Source of the DNA: an uncultured delta proteobacterium
GTDB lineage: Bacteria > Myxococcota_A > Polyangia > Polyangiales > Polyangiaceae
Assembly (NCBI GenBank): GCA_903892415.1
Contig: CAITIQ010000344.1
Span: 248,001-312,000, forward strand
Direction: 5' to 3'
Length of the DNA stretch: 64,000 nt
Positions 45,128 to 53,734 of this stretch are shown here, piece after piece. Numbering within the stretch: position 1 is the first letter of the stretch; the number at the start of each line of letters is the position of its first letter. The position numbers and the translations under genes are program-made. Below the pieces are notes generated by a model. The model was not told the origin of the DNA. It worked only from the letters and a program-made list of their open reading frames with translations, and ran no database searches.

Positions 45128-45958
45128 GTGACCTCGATGTTAAGGCAGCTAAAGTCAATGCTCCCCAGTCCAGTAAAAGCGGGGCTCCGGCAGGTTGCCT
45201 ACGCATCCTTTGCAGCAGATCCCAAGAGCTATTGGGACTACCTGAGATTGACTCAGGCACCGAGGGGCCGGAGCGCAGAGGCCGCAATGGCGCAAATCCG
45301 GGTGCGGCAGTTGGGTGGCTCGGAGGTTTCGCTCAGGCCAGGGACAACGGATGCAACCACGGTCTTCACCACCTTCGTGCACCGGTATCACCGTCCCCCA
45401 CGAGACGCCCAGATTCGGCACGCGCCTGTAATCATGGACCTTGGGGCCAACATCGGTCTAACGATGGCCGATTTTGCCACCGCCTACCCCGAGAGTCGTG
45501 TCATAGGCGTGGAACTCGACCATCAAAACGCCGAGATCTGCCGACGTAACATCAGCCCCTGGCGCAATCGACTCCAACTCGTCGAAGGAGCGGTTTGGTT
45601 CGAGGACGGCCAATTGACCTATGAGGTCAGCTTTGGCTCCGAGGACGCCTTCACGGTGTCGCCTTCGGAGAAATCCACGCGCGGAACAGCCGTCACCGCA
45701 CGCGCCATGAGCATTACGAGCATTCTGCGCGAGGTAGGCGACCCGCCCATCATCGATTTCCTGAAGATGGATATCGAGGGCGCCGAAAGCTCCGTCCTTG
45801 AGAAGAATACGGATTGGGCCGCTCGCGTGAAGGCGATCAAGGTGGAGCTCCACCACGGCTACACGCATGACGCCGCGATCGCTGCGCTTGAGCGGATGGG
45901 GTTTTCAGCGCGCCGAGCTTCGGATCACGTCGACTCAGTAGAAGGTGTTCGTCCCTGA
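45128..45958 (+). CDS. FkbM-family methyltransferase
   Basis: The 276-aa protein has MDLGANIGLTMADFATAYP (SAM motif I), GVELDHQNAEICRRNI, and IIDFLKMDIEGAESSVLEK, the FkbM signature. Such enzymes O-methylate sugars or aglycones. The start is the GTG at 45128 or the ATG at 45137. It is the last rightward gene of a likely epimerase-CgeB-FkbM unit. Its 3' end overlaps the convergent acyltransferase gene by 34 bases. Confidence 0.9.
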   Translation: MTSMLRQLKSMLPSPVKAGLRQVAYASFAADPKSYWDYLRLTQAPRGRSAEAAMAQIRVRQLGGSEVSLRPGTTDATTVFTTFVHRYHRPPRDAQIRHAPVIMDLGANIGLTMADFATAYPESRVIGVELDHQNAEICRRNISPWRNRLQLVEGAVWFEDGQLTYEVSFGSEDAFTVSPSEKSTRGTAVTARAMSITSILREVGDPPIIDFLKMDIEGAESSVLEKNTDWAARVKAIKVELHHGYTHDAAIAALERMGFSARRASDHVDSVEGVRP

Positions 45959-46968
45959 GGCGGCCCATTCGTTGCGTTGGGGCTGCGCGCCAGCAGCCTT
46001 TGACGAATAGCGAGGAAGGGTCGTTCTACCAAATGGTGCACGAATAGTGCGGCTCCCGCCATACAGATAAAGCGCCAGAGCATGCCCTTCAGGGTGCCGG
46101 CGCCACCCATCATTTCGACCAACGATCGCGGCAGCACATTGTGCGTTAAATAGATGGCGTAAGTCAGACCTCCCAAGTATGTGAGGCCGCGGAAAGAGAA
46201 TCGCGACCACGCAGAACTCCCATGCACGCATGGGAGGAATACCATTGCAAAGGTCCACGTTCCGAGGGTGGGAGCGGCGATGAACATCCAACGGCTTGGA
46301 GGCGGAGGAACGGTCACGAGCACCGCGATGGTGCCGACAATCCCCACAACACCAAGCAGCGTTGCCATGCGACCTAGACGCTCCCAGACCAAAGGATGCC
46401 GCTGATACATGAGTGCAAATAGCAACCCCAGGAACAGCCCGTGACTCCGCTCATGGGTAAGGAATGGAATTGTTTCGTTTGCCTCAAAGTTGGCGAACCT
46501 CGACCCGACTGCCACAGCCTCCAAGGCAAACGTTAGAAGCAACGCAATTGGTAGAGACCGGACCTTCCGCAACAGAAGCACAACGAGCGGCAGCACTAGA
46601 TAGAAGTGCTCCTCGACACAAAGCGACCAGGAGATCATGTATCGGAGATCTCCGCCGTACACCTGGGTAAAGGTTAGGTGCGTAAGGATGACCTTCCAGG
46701 ATTGTGGCCCATGAAACTCAGGGGCTCCCGGGAGGAAGTAGAGCGTGAGCAACATGAAGTAATAGGGCGGTAGCGTTCTCATCCAGCGCTTGAAGTAGAA
46801 GCGCCACGGTTTCATTGGGCCCCTCTCATCTTCCCGAAGGAGCTGCCCGCCGAGCAGCCAGCCACTAATGAGCATGAACAGGTCAACGCCCATCCAAAGC
46901 GCGTTGCGTGTCGACGCTAAGCCCGGCACCTTCAGCACGAGATTCGGCGTATGGGCCAATACCGTCAT
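45925..46968 (-). CDS. Acyltransferase 3 (OafA-like), 5' end apparently frameshifted
   Basis: The open frame encodes 347 aa of an acyltransferase-3 protein: about 10 membrane segments, GVDLFMLISGWLLGGQLL, YMISWSLCVEEHFYLVLPLV, and GGLTYAIYLTHNVLP. The usual start with the RAxAxxxVxxxH segment is missing. In another frame the ATG at 47011, 21 bases after the upstream transferase stop, encodes MRQAELRFPTLDLL, exactly such a start, and then runs into the wrong frame at CTGCATG. The expected junction is LDLL(RA)MTVLAHT. So the gene seems to be 47011-45925 with a small deletion or sequence error near 46969. It may O-acetylate the polysaccharide if intact. Confidence 0.8.
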   Translation of the reverse strand: MTVLAHTPNLVLKVPGLASTRNALWMGVDLFMLISGWLLGGQLLREDERGPMKPWRFYFKRWMRTLPPYYFMLLTLYFLPGAPEFHGPQSWKVILTHLTFTQVYGGDLRYMISWSLCVEEHFYLVLPLVVLLLRKVRSLPIALLLTFALEAVAVGSRFANFEANETIPFLTHERSHGLFLGLLFALMYQRHPLVWERLGRMATLLGVVGIVGTIAVLVTVPPPPSRWMFIAAPTLGTWTFAMVFLPCVHGSSAWSRFSFRGLTYLGGLTYAIYLTHNVLPRSLVEMMGGAGTLKGMLWRFICMAGAALFVHHLVERPFLAIRQRLLARSPNATNGPPQGRTPSTEST

Positions 46969-47032
46969 GCAGAAGATCGAGCGTCGGAAAGCGCAGCTCG
47001 GCTTGTCTCATTCGACCGACGGACTCCGTGCC

Positions 47033-48508
47033 TCAGAGCGCTTCAGAGCGGGTGAACTCTGCGCTGGGGCGCTCACTCTCGAGCGGGATGACGAGCTCGC
47101 TGCCAACGCGCACGAGATGCTCTTCCAACGCGTCCACCACCATCTGAACGAGCATCTCTGACTGCGGGTTTGCCTCGCCCTGCTCGCTGCGCCATTTCAC
47201 GCAGACCGTCAGAGAGCCAAGCTTAAAGGTGGAGGTGGCATCTCCTACAGCCCCCAATTGAACCTCACGTACGACCTCCTGGGTGAGCGGGCGGGTGAGT
47301 GTAAAATTTGAGATCTCGGCTTCTTCGCAGAAGCTCTTGAGGACTTCAAAGATCTCGTTGGTATTGGAGGCGCTGCGCAGCTTTGCCGGCAACTTCGGCA
47401 CCAGGCGGCGGAAGCGGTCTGCATCCACGGTGCGCATGAAGGCGCGTCGTTCTCGCGCTGCACGAAAGTAGTCGGCGAAACCAGCGAGCCGAACTAACGC
47501 TGCGAGCACCAGGCTCGATACCAAGAGGGCTAGGCCCACCTGCCACCAACGACCGATGTAAAGCGCGATAGCCGTAGCGGTGAACACCACGCTCACACCG
47601 TAGATGATGAGCACAGCGCGCCGATGCGTGAGGCCCATATCGAGCAGCCGGTGGTGGAGATGTCCGCGATCGGGCGAAAAGATCGAGCGGCGCTCGAGGA
47701 TGCGTCGGACCATCGCCAACAGCACATCAAAGATGGGAACGCCGAGAGCCACGATGGGCACCAGCAGCGCAACCGGCGTGGAAGCGCGAGGCCCCCCAGC
47801 GAGCGAGGTGACGGCCAGGACAAAGCCGAGGAAGTAGCTGCCTGAATCCCCCATGAAGATGCGAGCGGGGTTGAAGTTGTGAAACAGGAAGCCGATGACC
47901 GCGCCCATGGTGGCTGCCATCAGCAGGCACACCCAAACCACGTTGCCGACATAGCCAACGGTGAAGATGGTCACGCAGGCGAAGAACACGACTCCCGCGG
48001 CCAAGCCATCCAACCCGTCAATCAGGTTGACTGCGTTGATGATGCCGACGATCCAGAAAACGGTAAACGGCAAGGCAAAAATGCCTGTGCCCACCGTCAT
48101 GGTGGTGAGCGGTAGCTGGATTGAGTCAATGCCGTAACCACATGCGTACGCAAAGACCGCGACGATGACTTGGGCAAACAACTTGTAGAGAGCGCGAATG
48201 CCGCGCAGATCATCCACATAGCCGACCGCGCACATGACGCTGCCACCAACGAACAGCCCAAGAACCCGCTTGGCGTCGCCAGTGAAAGACTCTGCCACTA
48301 CTGACTCAACGAAGAATAGGAGCAACAGCGGTGTGAAGAACGCGAGCGCGATGGCGATGCCACCCAGGCGGGGAATCACAGTCGCGTTGACGTTGCGCCC
48401 CCCGGGCTTGGATACGGCGCCGAGTCGCAAAGCAAGGCGGCTCACCAGCGGCGTAAGGATTGCCCCCACTAGCGCTGCGACCAAGAACGCCGCGACAAAG
48501 CTCCTCAT
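47033..48508 (-). CDS. WecA/MraY-like undecaprenyl-phosphate sugar-1-phosphate transferase
   Basis: The 491-aa protein has about 11 membrane segments and the family motifs GYVDDLRGI, AVNLIDGLDGLAAG, FMGDSGSYFLGFVL and DRGHLHHRLLDMG. The His-containing loop resembles the WecA/TagO branch. A soluble C-terminal extension of about 130 residues (REVQLGAVGDATSTFKLGSL) is unusual for WecA, and its role is unknown. It should start the lipid-linked repeat unit by moving an amino-sugar phosphate onto undecaprenyl phosphate. The upstream gene ends 104 bases before. Confidence 0.87.
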   Translation of the reverse strand: MRSFVAAFLVAALVGAILTPLVSRLALRLGAVSKPGGRNVNATVIPRLGGIAIALAFFTPLLLLFFVESVVAESFTGDAKRVLGLFVGGSVMCAVGYVDDLRGIRALYKLFAQVIVAVFAYACGYGIDSIQLPLTTMTVGTGIFALPFTVFWIVGIINAVNLIDGLDGLAAGVVFFACVTIFTVGYVGNVVWVCLLMAATMGAVIGFLFHNFNPARIFMGDSGSYFLGFVLAVTSLAGGPRASTPVALLVPIVALGVPIFDVLLAMVRRILERRSIFSPDRGHLHHRLLDMGLTHRRAVLIIYGVSVVFTATAIALYIGRWWQVGLALLVSSLVLAALVRLAGFADYFRAARERRAFMRTVDADRFRRLVPKLPAKLRSASNTNEIFEVLKSFCEEAEISNFTLTRPLTQEVVREVQLGAVGDATSTFKLGSLTVCVKWRSEQGEANPQSEMLVQMVVDALEEHLVRVGSELVIPLESERPSAEFTRSEAL

Positions 48509-48566
48509 ACCCTGGCTTGCTCCTACCAGACTTGGTTGCGGGGGTCTTTGCAGAGTTCACGCTCAA

Positions 48567-48582
48567 TCAACGAGTTCGTTGA
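48567..48582. other. Perfect palindrome upstream of the WecA-like gene
   Basis: TCAACGA (48567-48573), 2-base spacer, TCGTTGA (48576-48582) in the 104-base gap between the fused aminotransferase gene and the transferase gene, both leftward. It could be an operator or RNA hairpin; there is no T run for termination. Confidence 0.3.
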
Positions 48583-48612
48583 CTGGCCGCCCAACGCTCG
48601 TTCAGCAGAGCC

Positions 48613-50319
48613 TCACTTGTCTTGTTTCGAGCCGTAAAAGGCTCTGAAAGTGTCAATTATGTGACGGCGATCTCGCTCTCGGAGGTAGGGGTGCACCGGG
48701 ATGGCCAGCACCTCTCGCGCTGCGATCTCCGCCTCGGGAAGTTGGGGAACCTCCTGACCCCAGTCGCTCCAAAGCCTCTGAAACAAGGTGGTCTTGTGGA
48801 TCGGGGTTGGGTAGTAGACCATCGTCTCGATCTGCTGCTGCTCGAGGTAGGCACGGAGCTCTTCACGCTGGGGCGTGCGAACCACGTAGTGATGGAAGAC
48901 CGACTGTTCGAGCGTTGGCAGGGTGAGCTCAGCCGCTACAGCGATCGGCGAAAGCTCCTGCTGATAGAACGCGGCGTTCGCGCGGCGCGCGGCGGTGAGA
49001 CGGTCGAGCTCGGGCAGCTTGGCACGTAGCAGCGCGGCCTGCAGGGCATCCAATCGGAAGTTACCGCCCAAGAGCTGGTGGTCATAACGACGCTCAGCTC
49101 CGTGGTTGCGGATGGCACGAACCCGGCGCGCGAAGTCCTCGTCGTTCGTCAGCACGATGCCGCCATCACCGAGACCGCCAAGGTTCTTGGTCGGGAAGAA
49201 GGAGAAGCAACCAGCGAGACCGAGCGTGCCGACTACACCGTGTTCGGTCTCGGCGAAGGCGGCCTGCGCTGCGTCTTCCACCACCGGCAGGTTGTGCGCA
49301 CGTGCAATGGCGAAGACCTCCGGGTGAACCGGCCTACCGAAGAGGTGCACAGGGAGAATGGCCTTGGTCTTTGGCGTGATCGCGACAGCGAGCTTGCTCG
49401 GGTCGAGGTTGAAGCTCGCCGGATCGATGTCGACGAAGACCGGCCTGGCACCGACCCGCACGATGCAGGTGGCCGAGGCAATGAACGAGAACGGCGTTGT
49501 TATGACCTCATCCCCGGCGCCCACGCCCAGAGCCATCAACGTCGCTACGAGAGCATCACTGCCGCTGGAGACGCCGATCGCGTGGGCCACGCGAGCGCGC
49601 TCAGCGACCTCGCGCTCGAAGGCGAGCACCTCCTCCCCGAGAATGAAGGTCCCACGCGACAAGGTGCGCTCGAACGCCGCCTGCAAACGCTCGCGAAAAA
49701 ACGCGACTTCAGCCTGAACTTCGCTGATGCGAACTCGCTCCGGCAGAGAGCCGGACTCAACGAGGACGCAGCTGGTCTCGCTGACTTCGTAACTTTCACC
49801 ACCCACCGGACAGCGAACGAGGCCGCTCCCGGAGAGACGTTCACCCGCCTTGGAGACCCAGCCAATGCGCTTGGCGGGGTTACCGACGACGAGCGCGTGC
49901 TCCGGCACGTCATGCGTTACCACAGCTCCAGCGCCGACAAAGGCATAGCGTCCGATTCGCTTGCCGCACACGATCACGGCGGCCGCGCCGATGGTTGCGC
50001 CCGCACCGATCACCGTCTCCGCGCGCTCGCCAGAACGAAATGCGCGGGGCCGCTCAACGTTGGTGAACACAGCATGCGGCCCAATGAAGACCCCGTCTTC
50101 GACCCGCAGACCCTTGTACAGCGAGACGCCGTTTTGCACCCGCACGCCGTTGCCAATGACTGCTCCGTCGGCGACGAAGCAGTCTTTCCCGAATGAACAG
50201 TCTTCGCCGATCGTTGCGCCTTTCATCACGTGGCAGTGGTGCCAAAGCTTGGTGCCTTTGCCAATCGATGCGCCGTCTTCGACGATCGCGCTGGGATGAA
50301 GGGTCACGTCATTCATCAT
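48613..50319 (-). CDS. Fused WbpD-type N-acetyltransferase and WbpE-type aminotransferase
   Basis: The ATG at 50319 overlaps the stop of the upstream transferase (ATGATGA), giving 568 aa. Residues 1-195 are a left-handed beta-helix acyltransferase with WbpD hallmarks: LHPSAIVEDGASIG, KLWHHCHVMKGATIGE, GVFIGPHAVFTNVERPR and AVIVCGKRIG. Residues ~205-568 are a DegT/DnrJ/EryC1 aminotransferase: SRGTFILGEEVLAFE, GDEVITTPFSFIA, VEDAAQA, PLP Lys378 in SFFPTKNLGGLGDGG, and the end HPYLRERD. In Pseudomonas and Bordetella these are separate enzymes acting in turn on UDP-3-keto-GlcNAcA. One chain for both steps is unusual. Confidence 0.88.
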   Translation of the reverse strand: MMNDVTLHPSAIVEDGASIGKGTKLWHHCHVMKGATIGEDCSFGKDCFVADGAVIGNGVRVQNGVSLYKGLRVEDGVFIGPHAVFTNVERPRAFRSGERAETVIGAGATIGAAAVIVCGKRIGRYAFVGAGAVVTHDVPEHALVVGNPAKRIGWVSKAGERLSGSGLVRCPVGGESYEVSETSCVLVESGSLPERVRISEVQAEVAFFRERLQAAFERTLSRGTFILGEEVLAFEREVAERARVAHAIGVSSGSDALVATLMALGVGAGDEVITTPFSFIASATCIVRVGARPVFVDIDPASFNLDPSKLAVAITPKTKAILPVHLFGRPVHPEVFAIARAHNLPVVEDAAQAAFAETEHGVVGTLGLAGCFSFFPTKNLGGLGDGGIVLTNDEDFARRVRAIRNHGAERRYDHQLLGGNFRLDALQAALLRAKLPELDRLTAARRANAAFYQQELSPIAVAAELTLPTLEQSVFHHYVVRTPQREELRAYLEQQQIETMVYYPTPIHKTTLFQRLWSDWGQEVPQLPEAEIAAREVLAIPVHPYLRERDRRHIIDTFRAFYGSKQDK

Positions 50320-51779
50320 GGGTCTCTTCGGTAAAGGCAAAGCTCGCGATGGCACAGTAAGGTCGTTGCGGGAAACGGCGGATCGCTGGTGAACGGTCCC
50401 ACGAGATGAGTTGCGCCGACGCGTTGGGCTGCGCAAAAAAAATCGCTGGCGCTGGTTGATGCGTTCAAGAGCGGGCCCACCGGGCGATCGGGGAAAACCT
50501 GGCCCGGCCGTGCGGCAGCCGCTTGCACAGCGAAATGACCGAAGTCGGTGGCGCTCACGATCACGCGGTCTTTCTCGCTGATTGTGCGCCCGATGGCGCG
50601 ACCGATCACGACTTCACGTTCCCGCGCGGCAAACGCTTCCCGCCGCAAAACGGCCACTCGCAAGAGCGCGCTGATCGCGAGACAGCCCACGGCGTAACCC
50701 AACGCTGGTCGGGTTGGCCGAATGATCCCTGTGCGCCAAAGGTCGACAGCGAGCCCGGCGTCGATCAGCGTCAGATACAGATGCGCGGCATAGATTGCGC
50801 GCTCGGAGTGATGAGTGGGACCACCTCCGCGCAGACCGAGCAGGGTCAGGAGCACGATGAACGCCCCGAAGCACGCGAGCGCAAGACGATGCTGCTGAAA
50901 GAGCTGGCCCCGCAGTTGCCGACGAGCAACCACCAACAGAAGCGCACTGCCGATCAAGAGCTCGGGCTCTGCCCGGCCCAAAGCGCGGATGTACTCGAGC
51001 GCGCGCAGCGCCTGGTTCGCCCCCTCGAGCGTGTTCTTGTAGTCGGTGACCACGTGCAGAAAGTGCAGCGGGTCTGCGTAGGTTTGGTGGTTCCAGACCA
51101 ACCACGCTGCGGGCCCGAGAGCGAGTAGGGCGAGAGCGGTGATCGCGCGGAGCTGCTGCGACCGCGCTGACTTACGCAAGAGCGAGGCGGCGATCACGAG
51201 CCCCAGCGGAAGTGCGAGCACCCAAGCGTCATAGCGTGACAGACACGCACAAAGCATGAATGCCGACGAAAGTAGGTACAAAGGCTTTGCACCGCTGGCG
51301 TAGGCGACAGCCGCAACCAGCAGACCCGCGACGAAGAGATCGGGGACCGCCGAAGCACCCAGCCGAAGACTCCAAGGAAGGACGCTCGCAAGCGCAGCAG
51401 CGAGCAACGCCTTGGTGCCATCGCCATCGTGGACTCTGCGCGCTGAGAAGTAGACGAGCAGGCTCGCGACCGCGCCCAACACAACGCCCACACCTTGCGC
51501 GACCGCGAGGCTGCCGCCAAACGCCCGCATCGCTAGGCCGGTAAGCCAAAAAGGCAGCGGTAACCAACTGGTCTGGCTTGGGTCGTCCACCGCGACTTCG
51601 CTCGGGCTGAACCGTGGTGCGAGAGCGAAGTATTGCGCAATCACGGTGCGCGAAAAGTCGTCGTCGCTGATGCCTTCAAAACCCAACGCGAGGGTCAGAA
51701 GACCAGCCAGCAACTTGAACGCACTGAGCGGTAAAACAGCCCAGGAGGTACACAACAACCCGACGAACCGGCCCTTCAA
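50316..51779 (-). CDS. GT39-like integral membrane glycosyltransferase
   Basis: This 487-aa GT-C type protein has about 10-11 membrane segments. An acidic motif in the first periplasmic loop (GFEGISDDDFSRTVIAQY) is followed by PSQTSWLPLPFWLTGLAMRAFG, typical of the ArnT/PMT superfamily, which uses a polyprenyl-linked sugar as donor. It could add a side sugar in the periplasm to the glycan or a lipid. The stop overlaps the fused acetyltransferase gene's ATG, and secG lies 14 bases upstream. Confidence 0.82.
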   Translation of the reverse strand: MKGRFVGLLCTSWAVLPLSAFKLLAGLLTLALGFEGISDDDFSRTVIAQYFALAPRFSPSEVAVDDPSQTSWLPLPFWLTGLAMRAFGGSLAVAQGVGVVLGAVASLLVYFSARRVHDGDGTKALLAAALASVLPWSLRLGASAVPDLFVAGLLVAAVAYASGAKPLYLLSSAFMLCACLSRYDAWVLALPLGLVIAASLLRKSARSQQLRAITALALLALGPAAWLVWNHQTYADPLHFLHVVTDYKNTLEGANQALRALEYIRALGRAEPELLIGSALLLVVARRQLRGQLFQQHRLALACFGAFIVLLTLLGLRGGGPTHHSERAIYAAHLYLTLIDAGLAVDLWRTGIIRPTRPALGYAVGCLAISALLRVAVLRREAFAAREREVVIGRAIGRTISEKDRVIVSATDFGHFAVQAAAARPGQVFPDRPVGPLLNASTSASDFFCAAQRVGATHLVGPFTSDPPFPATTLLCHRELCLYRRDP

Positions 51780-51793
51780 CGGGCTGCTTTGCG

Positions 51794-52078
51794 TCAGGGA
51801 GCGGGCTCGGTCGGAGTCTCCTCGAACTCGCGCAGTGCGCGGTCACCGCCGGAGGAGATGTACGCCAAGGCCACGCTGGTCAGCATGAAGATGATGGCGC
51901 TAGCGGCCGTGAGCCGCGTCATGAAGTTACCTGCGCCGCGACCGCCAAACACCTGCCCGGCCGTTGCTCCGCCCAACCCCGCGAGGCCCCCGCCGCCTTT
52001 GCCTTGCTGAAGGAGCACGACGAGGATCAGGAAGAAGCAAACGATCACGTGCACGACGTTGAGAATCGAGTGAAGCAT
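51794..52078 (-). CDS. secG: SecG protein-export membrane subunit
   Basis: This 94-aa protein matches SecG: first membrane helix HSILNVVHVIVCFFLILVVL, then LLQQGKGGGGLAGLGGATAG, the conserved LLQ.GKGGG loop, second helix MTRLTAASAIIFMLTSVALA, and a short Pro/Glu tail. It aids SecYE in protein export. It sits directly ahead of the GT39-like gene with 14 bases between, so the sec gene and the glycan genes may be co-transcribed. Confidence 0.95.
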   Translation of the reverse strand: MLHSILNVVHVIVCFFLILVVLLQQGKGGGGLAGLGGATAGQVFGGRGAGNFMTRLTAASAIIFMLTSVALAYISSGGDRALREFEETPTEPAP

Positions 52079-52130
52079 GGGTGCTGGGCTGGTTTACTCG
52101 GTTCGCTGAAGGAGCGCCAGCTTTGAAAGG

Positions 52131-52508
52131 TCAGTTGGGGTCTCCAGCTGCACCGCCCGCACCGCCCGCACCACCTGCACCGCCCGCTCCACCAGCTCCA
52201 CCAGCTCCACCAGCTCCACCAGCTCCACCAGCTCCACCTGCACCGCCGTCACCGCCAGCTCCGCCCGCACCACCGTCACCGCCAGCTCCGCCTGCGCTGC
52301 CGCCGTTACCGCCGGCGCCCGCCTCGTTTCCGCCGCCGGCCCCGCCCAAAGCATCTCGGCCTCCTGAGCCGCCAATCCCAGTGCCATTGGCACCGCCGGC
52401 TTCGCTTCCTCCACCGGCCCCGGTGTCGAAGTCGTTCGGCGGATCTGGCTGCGGATCGAACACACAGCCAGCGATCAGCAAGATGCCTGTGAGAAGCAGA
52501 GCCTTCAT
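52131..52508 (-). CDS. Gly-triplet-repeat lipoprotein, twin 1
   Basis: The 125-aa product has a lipoprotein signal ending LLIAGC, then VFDPQPDPP directly after the Cys. The rest is almost entirely Gly/Ala repeats such as GGAGGAGGAGGAG and GGDGGAGGAG. Nothing suggests a folded domain, and the repeats may form a flexible or polyglycine-like surface stalk. The ATG overlaps the stop of twin 2 by ATGA, so the two are coupled. Both twins begin CxFDPQPDPP, so they are tandem duplicates. Confidence 0.7.
   Translation of the reverse strand: MKALLLTGILLIAGCVFDPQPDPPNDFDTGAGGGSEAGGANGTGIGGSGGRDALGGAGGGNEAGAGGNGGSAGGAGGDGGAGGAGGDGGAGGAGGAGGAGGAGGAGGAGGAGGAGGAGGAAGDPN
52186..52239. repeat. Six tandem 9-bp units (GCTCCACCA)
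   Basis: Six near-perfect copies of GCTCCACCA, the last ending CCT, coding Gly-Gly-Ala triplets in lipoprotein twin 1. Such units can change number by slippage. Confidence 0.9.
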
Positions 52509-52867
52509 TGTGATCCCCCTGCACCGCCGCTGCCGCCCGCACCGCCGCTGCCGCCTGCACCGCCGCTACCGCCCGCACCGCCGCTGCCGCCTGCACCGCC
52601 GCTGCCGCCTGCACCGCCGCTGCCGCCTGCACCGCCGCTGCCGCCTGCACTCAGGCCACCGCCGCCTCCACCGCCCGCATCGGCGCCTCCGCCAACGCCG
52701 TAACCACCAGGAGAGTCGCCAGCACCCGAGCCGCTGGTTTGGCCCGCCCCATCCCCTGCGTTCTCAGCTCCCGGCGGATCTGGCTGCGGATCAAAGATGC
52801 ATGCACTCAGCAGGCAACCCCAAACGGCCAGCCACTTGAGTCGTGGTGATAGGGAGGAGCTAAGCAT
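52505..52867 (-). CDS. Gly-triplet-repeat lipoprotein, twin 2
   Basis: The ATG at 52867 gives 120 aa with a signal ending CLLSAC, then IFDPQPDPPG, a Gly/Asp/Ser spacer, and seven GGAGGS-type repeats to the end; an in-frame ATG at 52909 is a longer alternative. It ends in an ATGA overlap with twin 1. The shared CxFDPQPDPP head and different repeat sequence suggest duplication followed by separate repeat expansion. A surface-exposed spacer protein is likely, but its role is unknown. Confidence 0.68.
   Translation of the reverse strand: MLSSSLSPRLKWLAVWGCLLSACIFDPQPDPPGAENAGDGAGQTSGSGAGDSPGGYGVGGGADAGGGGGGGLSAGGSGGAGGSGGAGGSGGAGGSGGAGGSGGAGGSGGAGGSGGAGGSQ
52521..52646. repeat. Seven tandem 18-bp units (GCACCGCCGCTGCCGCCT)
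   Basis: Seven head-to-tail copies with few base changes, coding GGSGGA-type units (on the complement) in lipoprotein twin 2. Confidence 0.92.
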
Positions 52868-53059
52868 AGACAAGGTAATCCATGGTACGCGCAGCATGAG
52901 CCATGCCACAGCGTCTTTCTTCGATCTGCGCTCAATTTAGGGAAAAGCAGTTCAACGAGAGCTCGTCGGCCGGCACTGATTGGCACAAATTCGACGGGAG
53001 CCGCCAGCTGGGCACTTGTTCTCATGGGGCTGGCAGGTCCGACGACGCCCTTGTAAGAG

Positions 53060-53734
53060 ATGCGAGTGACCGTTGCCGATCGCCTGAATGACATCCGCTC
53101 TCGCGTTCAAGCTGCGTCGAAGCGAGCTGCGCTCGCGTCACCCGTAACGTTGATTGCGGTTTCAAAAACTCAACCAGCCTCGGCTGTTCGTGAAGCGTAC
53201 GCGGCTGGCCAGCGGGACTTTGGCGAGAACTACGTGCAGGAGCTTGTCGCCAAAGCGAAAGAGCTGTCCGACCTCCCGGACCTACGCTGGCACTTCATCG
53301 GTCACTTGCAGCGCAACAAGGTGAAGGACGTCCTGCCGATCGCTTCCCTCGTCCAAGCGGTGGACCGAATCGAGCTCGCGCAGGAGATCAACAAGCGCGC
53401 AAGCAAGCGAGTTCCGGTGCTGATCGAGGTGAACCTGGCTGGTGAAGAGCAAAAGGCTGGAGCTGCAATCGCTGCGCTACCTGAGCTGATTGAGGCCATT
53501 CGAGCGCTGCCACTGCTTGAGCTACGCGGCCTTATGGCAGTACCACCGGCCTCCGAAGATCCGGAGCTGACGCGGCCCTACTTTCAGCAGCTGCGAGAGC
53601 TCGCACGAGCGAACGAGGGAGCCTCGCACCTCGAGCTTTCGATGGGGATGTCGAGCGACTTCGAGGTGGCTGTCGAGGAAGGAGCGAGCATCGTACGTGT
53701 TGGCTCTTCGATCTTTGGGTCGCGGGTGCGATGA
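53060..53734 (+). CDS. YggS-family PLP homeostasis protein
   Basis: A 224-aa single-domain PLP-binding protein with [18 protein letters not shown] (PLP Lys in VSKT), [44 protein letters not shown] and [23 protein letters not shown] followed by IFG. All are hallmarks of YggS/PROSC/YlmE, which buffers free pyridoxal phosphate. Its TGA overlaps the rarA ATG (ATGA). In many bacteria it lies beside cell-division or proC genes, so this pairing is different. Confidence 0.94.
   Translation: MRVTVADRLNDIRSRVQAASKRAALASPVTLIAVSKTQPASAVREAYAAGQRDFGENYVQELVAKAKELSDLPDLRWHFIGHLQRNKVKDVLPIASLVQAVDRIELAQEINKRASKRVPVLIEVNLAGEEQKAGAAIAALPELIEAIRALPLLELRGLMAVPPASEDPELTRPYFQQLRELARANEGASHLELSMGMSSDFEVAVEEGASIVRVGSSIFGSRVR

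Noticed and set aside
52081-52839. Long Pro/Ala/Pro-Arg-rich rightward open frame over the twin lipoproteins
   Set aside because: It is the antisense of the Gly-repeat lipoprotein genes; the PPAP/HRRC patterns are just complements of GGA/GGS codons and there is no ribosome-binding site.
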